A stretch of DNA of 64,000 bases. It comes from an uncultured Mollicutes bacterium. GTDB taxonomy: Bacteria > Bacillota_I > Bacilli_A > Acholeplasmatales > Anaeroplasmataceae. A model generated the notes under the pieces. It had not been told where the DNA came from, ran no database searches, and saw only the letters and a list, made by a program, of their open reading frames with translations. Shown piece by piece: positions 44,981 to 53,791 of this stretch. A program made the translations under genes and the position numbers. The DNA is taken from NCBI GenBank assembly GCA_945923475.1, contig CAMELE010000005.1, positions 1 through 64,000 of the forward strand, read 5' to 3'. Each line of letters starts with the position of its first letter. Position 1 is the stretch's first letter.

Positions 44981-46330
44981 TTATTCTTGTACTTCACTTG
45001 TAGATACCTCAACATCAAATATATTTATCTTATTTCTTCTTAATAAGAACCAATAAGCAGCAAGTGATACAACTGTATCAAATGCATTACCAATACCAAA
45101 TAATAAGGCTATACCGATTAAAGAAGGTGTCCATACACCTGTTACATATAATATGACTGCTATACCATAATATATTGAATTAGTAACTATTGATTCAAAT
45201 AACATATAATGTGTTTTACCCAAACCATAGAATGTAGCGTCAAATACATTTTGAATTGCATATAAAATATAGAATCCAAATAATACCATTACTAATTCAA
45301 ATAATTTATCTACATCACTGAAATTTAATACATGAGTCATAAATGGCTTATATAGAGGTATTAATATACACCAAGCTAATATTGTTATTGTAGTAATTGT
45401 AAAATAACCAAGTGTATTATTTTTAACTGCATTTTTATTTGATGATGTTTCTTGTTTAATTAATTCTCCTAATTGAGTGATAGGAAGTAACATCCAACCC
45501 CAAATAAAATTATTAGCAACCCAATATGTACCTTGTTCATTTACTACATTTACCATTCTAGCAATCATTACCATATAAGCTAGATTTCTAACAAATGATT
45601 CTAAACCTGATATTCCACCAACTCTAGCAAATTCTTTTGACCAAGTAAATGACATCTTCTCTTTATTAAATACATTTACTCCATTCTTAGCTAATAAGAA
45701 TAATGTAGTACCAAATATAATAAAATTAACAATTATATTTGTTACACCGATACCATTAACACCCAAGTTTGCAGAACATGATAATGTTGAAACTAAGAAT
45801 AAATCTAAGAACACACATAATACTAATTTAACACCAGTTAAAATATAAACTAATTTATCTTTTCCAAGTGTTACTAATCCAACTAATGCAAATTGCGATA
45901 ATATTCCAAATACATTCGCTATTGCTTCTATTCTAATATATGTAGCTGAAGCATCTATAATAGATGGATCAGTTGCCATAGCTTTTAATAATGGATTAGT
46001 ACAAGTCATTATAAATATGGATAATATTATATAAATTCCTAAAGTAATCAATAAACCTGTTTTCATTCTATTTGTTAATTCTTTCTTATCAGACAAAACT
46101 TTACCAACAAAATAGAATAAAGGTAATATAATTGCTTCATTAATTACTTCATATATTAAATTAATCCATGATAATTGACCAGCAATTGAATAAGACCAAT
46201 CACCAGGAAAATTTCCTAACCAAAATACTCTTAATGTAGTATAAATAGTTGGAACTAATCCCATTACTAGAAGTGAAATAAATAATTTGTGATTAATATT
46301 TTTAAAAGATGTTATAAATTTGTTTAGCAT
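44981..46330 (-). CDS. MATE family efflux transporter
   Basis: This is a multidrug and toxic-compound exporter of the MATE/MOP superfamily with about twelve membrane helices, normally driven by Na+ or H+. The start is ATG 46330 (MLNKFITSFKNINHKL), with AAGGAGA upstream, giving 449 residues. An upstream ATG at 46360 lies before this site and overlaps the XRE gene. It is the last gene of an operon led by two large XRE proteins, which makes it the likely output of that system. Confidence 0.82.
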   Translation of the reverse strand: MLNKFITSFKNINHKLFISLLVMGLVPTIYTTLRVFWLGNFPGDWSYSIAGQLSWINLIYEVINEAIILPLFYFVGKVLSDKKELTNRMKTGLLITLGIYIILSIFIMTCTNPLLKAMATDPSIIDASATYIRIEAIANVFGILSQFALVGLVTLGKDKLVYILTGVKLVLCVFLDLFLVSTLSCSANLGVNGIGVTNIIVNFIIFGTTLFLLAKNGVNVFNKEKMSFTWSKEFARVGGISGLESFVRNLAYMVMIARMVNVVNEQGTYWVANNFIWGWMLLPITQLGELIKQETSSNKNAVKNNTLGYFTITTITILAWCILIPLYKPFMTHVLNFSDVDKLFELVMVLFGFYILYAIQNVFDATFYGLGKTHYMLFESIVTNSIYYGIAVILYVTGVWTPSLIGIALLFGIGNAFDTVVSLAAYWFLLRRNKINIFDVEVSTSEVQE

Positions 46331-46349
46331 TTTTTCGTTTTCTCCTTTT

Positions 46350-47498
46350 CTATTTTTCAAATCTAATCATCATATCTTTTAAATATTGAATTGGATTATC
46401 ATTTTTATTATTAACCAAAGATTTTAAATATTTAGTTTCTTCAAAATCTGTCGCTTCCTGATAATCTTTTAAACTATAATATTTCCAATATTTTAATGCA
46501 TGAATGCTTTCATGACCTCCGGCATTCATATAACGATTTAAATATTCTAATTTTTCATTATTTTGTTTTTCATAGAGTATTACATTGCCTTCAAGCATTT
46601 TAAATTCATCAAAATCAATGGAATCTTTGGCATAAATATTTTTATGTCTCAACATACAATTACATCCTCCATTTAACATTACTTTAAAAAATGATATTCT
46701 TTCTATTTCATCATAAGTATAGTCAACAGTTTTTGTATGTGTAGATGTAGTAAATCCATTAAAAGATTCTTCTTGTACTTCATGACTTAAATTAACTGTA
46801 AGCAAAGCATCCTTAAGAGGTTGATTTTCAACGGTAAGAAGAAACTCTAAAAATTTCATGTTTTTGCTTTTAGCTATTTCATCTCTTTTTAAATCAACAG
46901 CAAAATCATAACATTTAGATAATTCCCAATCAAATTCATCAGATGCTAAATGCTTTAATTTTTCAAATTGATTTTGCATATGTTCTTTTTCCATATCACC
47001 AAAAAATATTTCTCTCATTCTGGGATTATTTGTTTTAGTGAATGAAGCATATGCATCATCAAATTTAAAGTACTTTTTTATAAAATCAAACTCTTCTATT
47101 TGGTCTTGATTTAATTCATCATTAGTCCATAGAGGAAGCAATTTATAAAATCTATTTATAACCATATTACAATGTTCAAAAAACTCTTTTACCAATTCTA
47201 TATTATTATTACAAATTAGGGTATGTAAATCATAATTAGTTAGATCATAATTTCTCTTCCAATAATCATAATTAGTTTCTTTTTCTAACCTACCATTTAT
47301 TAGTTCTTCAACGGTAATATCAAAGTATTTTGCAATTTTATATAACAACTCTGTTTTAATTCCACTACCACTTTCCCATTGCGATACTGCAGCCTTAGTA
47401 ACACCTAACACTTTAGCCAAATCAGGTTGCTTCATATTTTTTTCCAATCGTAATTGTTTTATTAAATTTCCTACTATATCAAAATCAATATTATTCAT
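46350..47498 (-). CDS. XRE-type regulator with large unknown C-terminal domain
   Basis: This is a 382-residue protein from ATG 47498, with GAGGT upstream. Residues 8-62 form a helix-turn-helix (KQPDLAKVLGVTKAAVSQWESG). The remaining 310 residues are helical and charged with no recognised domain, and include a Cys pair GGCNCMLRHKN and NAGGHESIHALKYWKYYS. The start overlaps the stop of the upstream XRE gene in ATGAATAA, so translation is coupled. It lies 19 bases before the MATE gene. Confidence 0.7.
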   Translation of the reverse strand: MNNIDFDIVGNLIKQLRLEKNMKQPDLAKVLGVTKAAVSQWESGSGIKTELLYKIAKYFDITVEELINGRLEKETNYDYWKRNYDLTNYDLHTLICNNNIELVKEFFEHCNMVINRFYKLLPLWTNDELNQDQIEEFDFIKKYFKFDDAYASFTKTNNPRMREIFFGDMEKEHMQNQFEKLKHLASDEFDWELSKCYDFAVDLKRDEIAKSKNMKFLEFLLTVENQPLKDALLTVNLSHEVQEESFNGFTTSTHTKTVDYTYDEIERISFFKVMLNGGCNCMLRHKNIYAKDSIDFDEFKMLEGNVILYEKQNNEKLEYLNRYMNAGGHESIHALKYWKYYSLKDYQEATDFEETKYLKSLVNNKNDNPIQYLKDMMIRFEK

Positions 47499-49011
47499 AT
47501 CTAACCTCTGGTGCAAAATACTTGTTTCGAATTTCATCTAATGACAATAAATCAATTTCTTTTAATAGTTCTTCAGTCTTAGGATTCTTTCTAAGTCTAA
47601 TCAACTCGTCTCTTGTGGTGAATTGATTCCAAAAATAGCAATAATCTATTAAATCATCACAATTTTTACCACCACAAAACTCATCAACTGTCACAGGTTC
47701 ATAAATCTCTCCTGCATTTAATTTAGCAAGAAGTTTGTCATACTCATCTAATCCCTCAGCGATTTCTTTTTCCTTTGTTTTATATTCATCGAATTTTTCT
47801 TTAGCATATCTAATACGCCAACTTAAATCACTAAAAATATATTTATCCTCTCGATTGATATCAATATTATCTTTTTTAGCAGCATTAATTAACATATCTC
47901 TAGTAAACTCATCATTATTAGAAACCAACTCATATAATTCTTCTAATGAATAATCAAACGTAGTGATTAAATCATAGTAACAATTATGGATGAACCTATT
48001 TTTAGAATTATTTTCAGCACTATACTTTAAAGGTTCAGACGGATTATCTTCATTATAAACCTCCCCCTTAATAGGCTCTTTACATAAATGATATAACTCT
48101 TCCACACGATCAATAATCCTTCTTTGAACTGTTTTTCTTTTTATAAAATTTAAATAGTGGTTATTTAATCTAGCTCCATTTTTGATCATATATTTCAAAA
48201 TATCTTTAGTAATTTGTTCTTTATTAAATTCATGACCTGTTCTTTCCTCATATTCTTTTAAGTGATTAGAACCATATGAAGCTTCATCAACAGTTACAAA
48301 GTCATAGACTTGAAAACACATTAATAAAATATCTTTTTGCCAAAATTCTAATTTTTTAAATTTCTTATCAGTATCTCCCTCTAGTTTGGGACATTGATTT
48401 GAAATCGTATTGATGTTAAATAATAATTCTTTTTTTGGCATAATAAGTTTCTTTAATTCCCATATTTTTTCTTCATCATCCATATTCGTAATTTGGAATA
48501 AGACTTTTTTAATTACATTTTTCAAAAATAAATATTCATCTTTCTTATCATATTTAAATTCTGATACACAATACTCTGATAAATTATAAAAATTCTCAAA
48601 CAAAAATCTAAATTCGCGCTCCTCATTAATCGTAAAATCATTTTTAACCCTATAATGTAATAGCTTATTAAAAGTATCAATTACAAGATTAATTTGTTCT
48701 TGATTTGCAATATAAGTGTTTCCAATATAATTCGATATCCAATGTTCATCAGTTATGAAATATTTCTTCGAAAAATCAATATCCTGTTTTCTTTCCCCAT
48801 CTAATATTTCATCAATACTAACATTATATACTTCAGCAATTTCCCTTAAATTTTCAATTTCAGGAATAGTTTTACCATTTTCCCAATCACTTATGGCTTT
48901 TGATGATATAGTTAAATACTTTGATTTTAAAATATTAGCCAAGTCTTGCTGAGTCATCTTTTTTTCATCTCTTAGGCTCTTCAAAAAAGAGCCCATTTTA
49001 TTTTTATTCAT
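47491..49011 (-). CDS. XRE-type regulator with large unknown C-terminal domain
   Basis: This is a 506-residue protein with a helix-turn-helix at about 8-65 (MTQQDLANILKSKYLTISSK...SDWENGKTIPEI), followed by about 440 residues of unknown type rich in charged and aromatic residues. It is far larger than usual XRE repressors, so the C-terminal part may sense a ligand or bind a partner. The start overlaps the upstream gene in ATGAATAA, the same overlap as at its own 3' end. Confidence 0.7.
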   Translation of the reverse strand: MNKNKMGSFLKSLRDEKKMTQQDLANILKSKYLTISSKAISDWENGKTIPEIENLREIAEVYNVSIDEILDGERKQDIDFSKKYFITDEHWISNYIGNTYIANQEQINLVIDTFNKLLHYRVKNDFTINEEREFRFLFENFYNLSEYCVSEFKYDKKDEYLFLKNVIKKVLFQITNMDDEEKIWELKKLIMPKKELLFNINTISNQCPKLEGDTDKKFKKLEFWQKDILLMCFQVYDFVTVDEASYGSNHLKEYEERTGHEFNKEQITKDILKYMIKNGARLNNHYLNFIKRKTVQRRIIDRVEELYHLCKEPIKGEVYNEDNPSEPLKYSAENNSKNRFIHNCYYDLITTFDYSLEELYELVSNNDEFTRDMLINAAKKDNIDINREDKYIFSDLSWRIRYAKEKFDEYKTKEKEIAEGLDEYDKLLAKLNAGEIYEPVTVDEFCGGKNCDDLIDYCYFWNQFTTRDELIRLRKNPKTEELLKEIDLLSLDEIRNKYFAPEVRYE

Positions 49012-49402
49012 TGAAAGCCTCCCAAATTTGCTTTTTTGTTTCTATTAATAATTCATAATATTTTATTCTTTGACCATTTCTTCTCTTTTTATATCTCTTT
49101 TCCTTTTCAGGCTCCCTCATAATATCTTTAGGATTTACAGCTTTTAAAATGATTTGTTCCTGCTTACTATGAGCTTTGAAATAAGAGTCTTCAGCCATCA
49201 TTTTGCATCCAACCGAATAATCTTCTAACGAAATCTTCTCAACCGATTTAATGGCAAATTTTTGATTATGTTTAACTCTACCTTTATTTCTTACATCTCT
49301 AGCAGCTTCTCGACCATCTTCAGCTTTTACATAGAATGCTTTAAGGATGAAGTTATTTCTGCCAACATGGCCGCATTTAGCTAAAACTTTATAATAGTTC
49401 AT
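49004..49402 (-). CDS. Small basic protein with CGHVGR motif
   Basis: This is an unrecognised 132-residue protein. I choose ATG 49402 (MNYYKVLAKCGHVGRNN), 9 bases after AAAGGAGA. A frame opening at 49468 would run through the promoter. Residues 8-70 form a compact region (YKVLAKCGHVGRNNFI, KAEDGREAARDVRNKGRVKH, FAIKSVEKISLEDY) of a conserved-hypothetical type, and the C-terminal 45 residues are strongly basic. It is the first gene of the XRE-XRE-MATE operon. Confidence 0.65.
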   Translation of the reverse strand: MNYYKVLAKCGHVGRNNFILKAFYVKAEDGREAARDVRNKGRVKHNQKFAIKSVEKISLEDYSVGCKMMAEDSYFKAHSKQEQIILKAVNPKDIMREPEKEKRYKKRRNGQRIKYYELLIETKKQIWEAFNE

Positions 49403-49429
49403 ATGTCGTTCTCCTTTCTTACAATTTTG

Positions 49430-49458
49430 ATTATAATTTCCAACGCAAGAAAAGTGAA
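49430..49458 (-). promoter_or_regulatory. Promoter of the XRE-MATE operon
   Basis: On the minus strand TTCACT (49453-49458) and TATAAT (49430-49435) have a 17-base spacer, followed 27 bases later by the start of the CGHVGR gene. Confidence 0.6.
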
Positions 49459-49837
49459 CGTCTATCAATTTTACTTATTTTTTAATCATTATAATTTAGT
49501 TAAATTTTACTTCATTTTTATTAAAAATTCAATTATTAAACTATACACAATGCAAATCAAAATAAAAATCAAGGCGTAAAAAAATAAATTCGGATTCCGC
49601 ATTTGGGAATTTTTAACGAAATCCCACTGTAAAATTTTTGACGCCACTAATAGCGGGTGAAACAGCGTTACTATATACAACATTGGTTAGCATGATTATT
49701 ATTGTTTGCTGTATGTGCAGCATTGTTGTCTTTTTAATTTATTTAAATACAAATCAATTTTTCTTTTTAATATACTATCACCAGCTATTCATTATAATAC
49801 TTTCACAAAATTCCGTTTTAAGGAAAATAGGCGACAA
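49459..49837. other. AT-rich spacer with a folded element
   Basis: No convincing gene is present. At 49573-49645 GGCGT and ACGCC, each next to a run of A or T, enclose about 60 bases with two alternative inner stems (ATTCC / GGGAAT and GGGA / TCCC). A TTG-started + strand frame (49638-49856) encodes a hydrophobic peptide but runs into the terminator repeat and has no ribosome binding site. Confidence 0.5.
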
Positions 49838-49932
49838 AAAAAAGACCCAAGGTTGAGAAGTCCTTGAGTCTTTTTGAATAAATCCAAATGAATATTTGTT
49901 TGTAAATAACTGTAAATTAACGCTTAGAGAAT
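49838..49932. repeat. 95-bp direct repeat, copy A (rpsI 3' end and terminator)
   Basis: This segment equals 51311-51405 except for one base. It contains the last codons of rpsI (FSKR and stop on the minus strand) and its terminator hairpin, but no rpsI body follows. It is most simply read as the distal attachment site left by an element that integrated at the 3' end of rpsI. Confidence 0.9.
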
Positions 49933-50259
49933 ATACCTTAACTTAAATACAATTAATTAATGTCTAAAAAAACGACTTGAATACAAGATGTTTTTACTAT
50001 TTTATTTATTGATGCTATCAGAATAATTAGGCAACTATTAGGCAACCAATTCTTTCTTTATTTATTTTTCTTATATTCATTTACTATATTATTGAAAATC
50101 ACTCTAAGTATATAATGATTTCATTACTCAGCATTCATTATATTGAATTATAGAATGAACAAATTAAATACAACTTAATATAACCAAAAAATAATAGCAA
50201 ATTATTATTTGATTTGGAATAAGATGTACGTTTAAAACATACTAAATTTTAAACAAAAA
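49933..50259. other. AT-rich non-coding stretch inside the repeat-bounded segment
   Basis: No gene is seen. Two direct copies of TTAGGCAAC/TAGGCAACC lie 11 bases apart at about 50026-50045. Short direct repeats of that kind can be arm sites of integrases, but two copies prove nothing. Confidence 0.4.
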
Positions 50260-50433
50260 CTAATATAGTTCTCCATCTGAAGAAAGCTCTAAAGTTCCTT
50301 TTAGATAGTTTTCTATATCTTCATCCACTAAAGCAATAGTATCATTACTTAAAATATAACTTCTATTTTCGCTATGAAACACTTCTTCTACCGACATAAC
50401 ATCAATAACTATATCCGTTGATAAATCAACCAA
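50260..50433 (-). pseudogene. Short coding remnant, 57 codons
   Basis: A minus-strand frame ends in TIALVDEDIENYLKGTLELS plus a few residues and a TAG stop. Residue use looks coding (VDLSTDIVIDVMSVEEVFHS). Two in-frame TGA codons precede it, and neither the TTG at 50433 nor the ATG at 50397 has a ribosome binding site. It is probably the 3' end of a truncated gene. The family is not recognised. Confidence 0.35.
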
Positions 50434-50463
50434 GTATCATCATAAACATTATTAAATTTTTTT

Positions 50464-51018
50464 TCATACTATTTCAACATATTTTAATTTTAATCTAGAA
50501 GGAAAAGAGTATTCTTTTATAGCAACATCATTTATTGTAAATTTTTTTAACGATATAAATATTTGATCAGCTTCGAAATCACATTTATCTTCAGAATAGT
50601 AATTAGAATTAGAAATTTCTAAAACCATTATAACAAAAGAATTCTCACATTTTATCAAATTTGAAACATCTAACTTAATGTAGTATCTATCAATTTGATC
50701 ACCAACTTTTTTTTGAGATTCAAAAGTACAATAAACGCCTTCTTCTTTTTCGTTTTCAATAAAAAAATCGACATAATAAGATTCATTATTTTTTCTATTG
50801 GTTAGTAAATTGGTATCTTTATTTTCGATATTTTCTTTACTAAAATCTAAAGATATATATTTAATGTCAATATCATTATAGAAATTAAAGCTTTCTCCCG
50901 AATACTCGTATTTTCCTTCTGTAAAAGTGAATCTTTCTTGTTTAAAACAAGAAGCTAATATGAGGCAAAAAAGAAATGCAACCAATACTAAAAATAGTTT
51001 ATTAAATCTCCTTAACAT
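50464..51018 (-). CDS. Predicted lipoprotein, unknown function
   Basis: This is a 184-residue protein with a lipoprotein signal: basic MLRRFNKLF, hydrophobic core and lipobox LILASC with Cys24. The mature part (about 160 residues) is predicted to be mostly beta-strand and has no recognised domain. It would be anchored to the outer face of the membrane. AAGGAG lies 11 bases before ATG 51018, and a promoter is seen at 51136-51165. It is the only intact gene between the two rpsI-end repeats, so it was probably acquired. Confidence 0.7.
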   Translation of the reverse strand: MLRRFNKLFLVLVAFLFCLILASCFKQERFTFTEGKYEYSGESFNFYNDIDIKYISLDFSKENIENKDTNLLTNRKNNESYYVDFFIENEKEEGVYCTFESQKKVGDQIDRYYIKLDVSNLIKCENSFVIMVLEISNSNYYSEDKCDFEADQIFISLKKFTINDVAIKEYSFPSRLKLKYVEIV

Positions 51019-51135
51019 CCATATCAGTTCTCCTTACATTTGATTTTAAAATAGGATTCTTTAATTACATCCTTACAATACTCAACTTTTGTTGATATAT
51101 TAAATACCATTTTCACACATAATTAATTTACAAAT

Positions 51136-51165
51136 ATTATAACAAAAAATAATAATCAAAATCAA
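51136..51165 (-). promoter_or_regulatory. Promoter of the lipoprotein gene
   Basis: On the minus strand TTGATT (51160-51165) and TATAAT (51136-51141) have an 18-base spacer. The leader to ATG 51018 is about 110 bases. Confidence 0.5.
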
Positions 51166-51310
51166 TATTTAAAAGTAAAACGTCTAACAAAGGTGTAAAT
51201 GTCAACATTAAAATCAGTCTAAAATGCCCACATACTCAAAACTGATACTGATGAATTAATGATAAATAGCTTATTTTTTTTAATAATCTTATCTGTTTGC
51301 CATTTGATGT

Positions 51311-51405
51311 AAAAAAGACCCAAGGTTGAGAAGTCCTTGAGCCTTTTTGAATAAATCCAAATGAATATTTGTTTGTAAATAACTGTAAATTAACGCTTAG
51401 AGAAT
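51311..51405. repeat. 95-bp direct repeat, copy B (genuine rpsI 3' end)
   Basis: This is the functional copy. It holds the last codons of rpsI and the terminator (AAAGGCTCAAGG / CCTTGGGTCTTT on the minus strand, with TTTTTT, 51311-51346). One C/T difference separates it from copy A, 1473 bases away. Confidence 0.9.
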
Positions 51406-51785
51406 TGAGGTGCACGACGAGCTTTCTTAAGACCGTATTTCTTACGCTCTTTTTGACGTGGATCACGAGTACATAAACCAGCTGGTTTTAATGTAGTACG
51501 ATAATCAGGGTTAACTAACATTAAAGCACGAGTAATACCTAAACGGATAGCTCCTGCTTGACCAGTTAGACCACCACCACAAACATTAACAGAAATATCG
51601 AACTTTTCAGTTGTTTCAGTTAATTCAAGTGGTTGAAGAACATCTAAACGAACTGATGCAGAAGGAATATATTCCTCAAAATTACGTCCATTGATAGTGA
51701 TTGTTCCTTTACCTGCTTCTAAAACAACGCGAGCAACTGCACTCTTACGACGACCTGTTGCTAAATATTGAACTTTCTTAGCCAT
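51390..51785 (-). CDS. rpsI: 30S ribosomal protein S9
   Basis: S9 has a C-terminal tail that reaches the P-site tRNA. The 131-residue protein ends in [12 protein letters not shown], the conserved basic tail with terminal Arg, and begins with [14 protein letters not shown]. It lies 15 bases after rplM with a good AAGGAGG site. The 3' end is duplicated at 49838-49932. Confidence 0.97.
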   Translation of the reverse strand: MAKKVQYLATGRRKSAVARVVLEAGKGTITINGRNFEEYIPSASVRLDVLQPLELTETTEKFDISVNVCGGGLTGQAGAIRLGITRALMLVNPDYRTTLKPAGLCTRDPRQKERKKYGLKKARRAPQFSKR

Positions 51786-51800
51786 GTTTTATATTCCTCC

Positions 51801-52235
51801 TTATGCCTTTACCTTAAATTCAACTGGTTTTTGAGCTGCATGTGGATGTTCGCTACCAGCATATACATATAGATGACCTCTTTGAACATCACCTAATTTA
51901 GTATGAGGTAACATACCCTTTATTGCATATTCAACCATTCTAGTTGGGAACTTAGCCATAACTTCTTCTGCAGTTAATGTAGTTAAACCACCATTGTACT
52001 CAGAGTGATGATGATATAGCTTATCGCTCCACTTTTTTCCAGTTAATTTAATTTTGTCAGCGTTGATAACGATTACGTTATCTCCACAGTCACAGTTAGG
52101 AGTATAAATAGCCTTGTGCTTTCCTCTTAAAAGTGTTGCTACTTGAGTAGCTAAACGACCTAATGTTAAACCATTAGCGTCAACAACATACCAATTATGT
52201 TGTACAGTTTCTTTACTTGCCATATAAGTATTCAT
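51801..52235 (-). CDS. rplM: 50S ribosomal protein L13
   Basis: L13 is an early-assembly large subunit protein. The 144-residue sequence has WYVVDANGLTLGRLAT near the N terminus, the LTGKKWSDKLYHHHSEYNGG block and RMVEYAIKGMLPHTKLG. AAGGAGG precedes ATG 52235. It is in the usual rplM-rpsI operon. Confidence 0.97.
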   Translation of the reverse strand: MNTYMASKETVQHNWYVVDANGLTLGRLATQVATLLRGKHKAIYTPNCDCGDNVIVINADKIKLTGKKWSDKLYHHHSEYNGGLTTLTAEEVMAKFPTRMVEYAIKGMLPHTKLGDVQRGHLYVYAGSEHPHAAQKPVEFKVKA

Positions 52236-52345
52236 TGTTTTTCCTCCTTAATATTGTCTTAATAATTTATTTATTAAGGGCAAATGTGGATTTAAATTAA
52301 AAATGTACCTTATATACTATACTATACCGAATAGTTATTTGTCAA
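52236..52345 (-). promoter_or_regulatory. Promoter and leader of rplM-rpsI
   Basis: On the minus strand TTGACA (52340-52345) and TATAGT (52316-52321) are 18 bases apart. The leader of about 75 bases up to ATG 52235 is AT-rich and might include an L13-type autoregulatory structure, which I cannot confirm by eye. Confidence 0.65.
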
Positions 52346-52368
52346 CATTTTTTTAAAAAATGTATATT

Positions 52369-53025
52369 TTATTCTTTATTATTTTTTGTGCTCTTAGAGC
52401 TTGTTTTTTTAGCCTTAGCTGCTGGTTTAGCAAGGAATCCATCCACAAACACTATAATTCCAACAACAATCATTAAGATTGAGAAAATCCATACAATTGT
52501 TGTATTTGTGAAGAATGGCTTCACAAACATCCATGTACCAGCTGTTACGAAGAAAATTGATACAGCTAGCCACCATACAGGATATCTATAATTGTTACCA
52601 CGTTGATGATAATATGCTCTAAATATTTCAACAACTCCACGACACCAAAGAGCCAATCCTAATATTTTGCAAGCTTCTTTAATATTAATTACTTCAAATT
52701 GACTCAATAAGCAACCAAGCGCAATTAAAGCCATTATTACAAATTCAATAATTGTTAATACCTTAATAACACCATTTGAACGGCTCTTGATTTTTTTAAA
52801 TAAGAATAAGCCAAGATATAGGACAATGCAAGCACAAATAATTAAATCAACACAATTATATCCCCATGTACGCCAAAATACCCAACTAGGAGCACCAGAC
52901 CATACGGGCATAAGCATAATACCTAGAAGTACTAGCAATACACCACATACAAAGTAAAGCCAGAATAGACTTGTTTTCTTAGGACGAAACAATATGTCAC
53001 AAATCTTATCAATAAATTTTTTCAT
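52369..53025 (-). CDS. DUF308/HdeD-like membrane protein
   Basis: This is a 218-residue protein with six membrane segments in three pairs, the layout of the DUF308 (HdeD-like) family. Paired helices such as FVCGVLLVLLGIMLMPVWSG and WIFSILMIVVGIIVFVDGFL each follow the repeat pattern of that family. The C-terminal 20 residues are Lys/Ser-rich. The function is unknown. HdeD in E. coli relates to acid stress, but this cannot be extended here. It is a single gene between rplM and a divergent regulator. Confidence 0.6.
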   Translation of the reverse strand: MKKFIDKICDILFRPKKTSLFWLYFVCGVLLVLLGIMLMPVWSGAPSWVFWRTWGYNCVDLIICACIVLYLGLFLFKKIKSRSNGVIKVLTIIEFVIMALIALGCLLSQFEVINIKEACKILGLALWCRGVVEIFRAYYHQRGNNYRYPVWWLAVSIFFVTAGTWMFVKPFFTNTTIVWIFSILMIVVGIIVFVDGFLAKPAAKAKKTSSKSTKNNKE

Positions 53026-53108
53026 CTTTCTTCCACCTCTTCAATATTCTATGACTATTATATATCATTATTTTACAATTTTAAAGGAATTTCGACACAA
53101 AATTGAAT

Positions 53109-53146
53109 TTGAATCTGTATAGCTTTTGTGATATACTATAAGCACT
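53109..53146 (+). promoter_or_regulatory. Promoter giving a leaderless or near-leaderless transcript
   Basis: TTGAAT (53109-53114) and TATACT (53132-53137) have a 17-base spacer. ATG 53147 begins only 9 bases after the -10 box, where transcription should start, and no GGAGG-like site precedes it. Confidence 0.7.
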
Positions 53147-53791
53147 ATGGAAGATATAAGACAAATACTTGCAGACAATTTAACAAAGCTTAGAAAGGCA
53201 AACAATTATACCCAAATTGAACTAGGCAAAAAATTAGGTTTTACTGATAAAGCAGTATCCAAGTGGGAACAAGGGGATACAGTTCCAGATATAGAAACAC
53301 TAAAAAAATTATCTGATTTATATCATGTATCTATTGATTCCTTACTTGATGAATCCCCTATTGAAACTAAGATTAATACTAAGGAAAAAAATAAAATTAT
53401 CACAAATAAAATTATTATTACCCTTATGTCCATAACATTAGTTTGGGCAACAGCACTAATTCTATTTACCCTGGGTGTTTTAGGGGCTGAGCCTACATAT
53501 GAATGGAAACTATTCATATGGGCATTACCAATTACCTTCATAGTAATTTTGATTTTTAATTCCGTTTGGGGAAGAGCTAGATATAATTATGCTATATCAT
53601 CTGGTTTGATGTGGATGGTATTACTTGCGTTTCATCTACAGCTTCAAAGAGATTATATGTGGATGATTTATCTTTTAGGAATTCCAGGTCAAATCGCAAT
53701 CATTCTTGCTAGTCAGCTAACTGTAACTAGAAAGAGCGAAAAACAGCCAAAAGAAAAGAAACGTGAACAAAAAGACAATAAAGGAGAATAA
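53147..53791 (+). CDS. XRE-type regulator with C-terminal membrane domain
   Basis: This is a 214-residue protein with a helix-turn-helix at about 10-65 (YTQIELGKKLGFTDKAVSKWE, ending in VSIDSLLDE), then a hydrophobic domain of four helices (about 90-195) and a basic tail. Membrane-tethered XRE proteins of this build are common in Firmicutes, and their signals are mostly unknown. No ribosome binding site is seen and the promoter abuts the start codon. It may control the divergent 52369-53025 gene or itself. Confidence 0.82.
   Translation: MEDIRQILADNLTKLRKANNYTQIELGKKLGFTDKAVSKWEQGDTVPDIETLKKLSDLYHVSIDSLLDESPIETKINTKEKNKIITNKIIITLMSITLVWATALILFTLGVLGAEPTYEWKLFIWALPITFIVILIFNSVWGRARYNYAISSGLMWMVLLAFHLQLQRDYMWMIYLLGIPGQIAIILASQLTVTRKSEKQPKEKKREQKDNKGE

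Noticed and set aside
49638-49856. A + strand frame starting TTG that encodes a hydrophobic peptide
   Set aside because: It lacks a ribosome binding site, and its last codons lie in the duplicated rpsI terminator, so the reading frame is most likely fortuitous.
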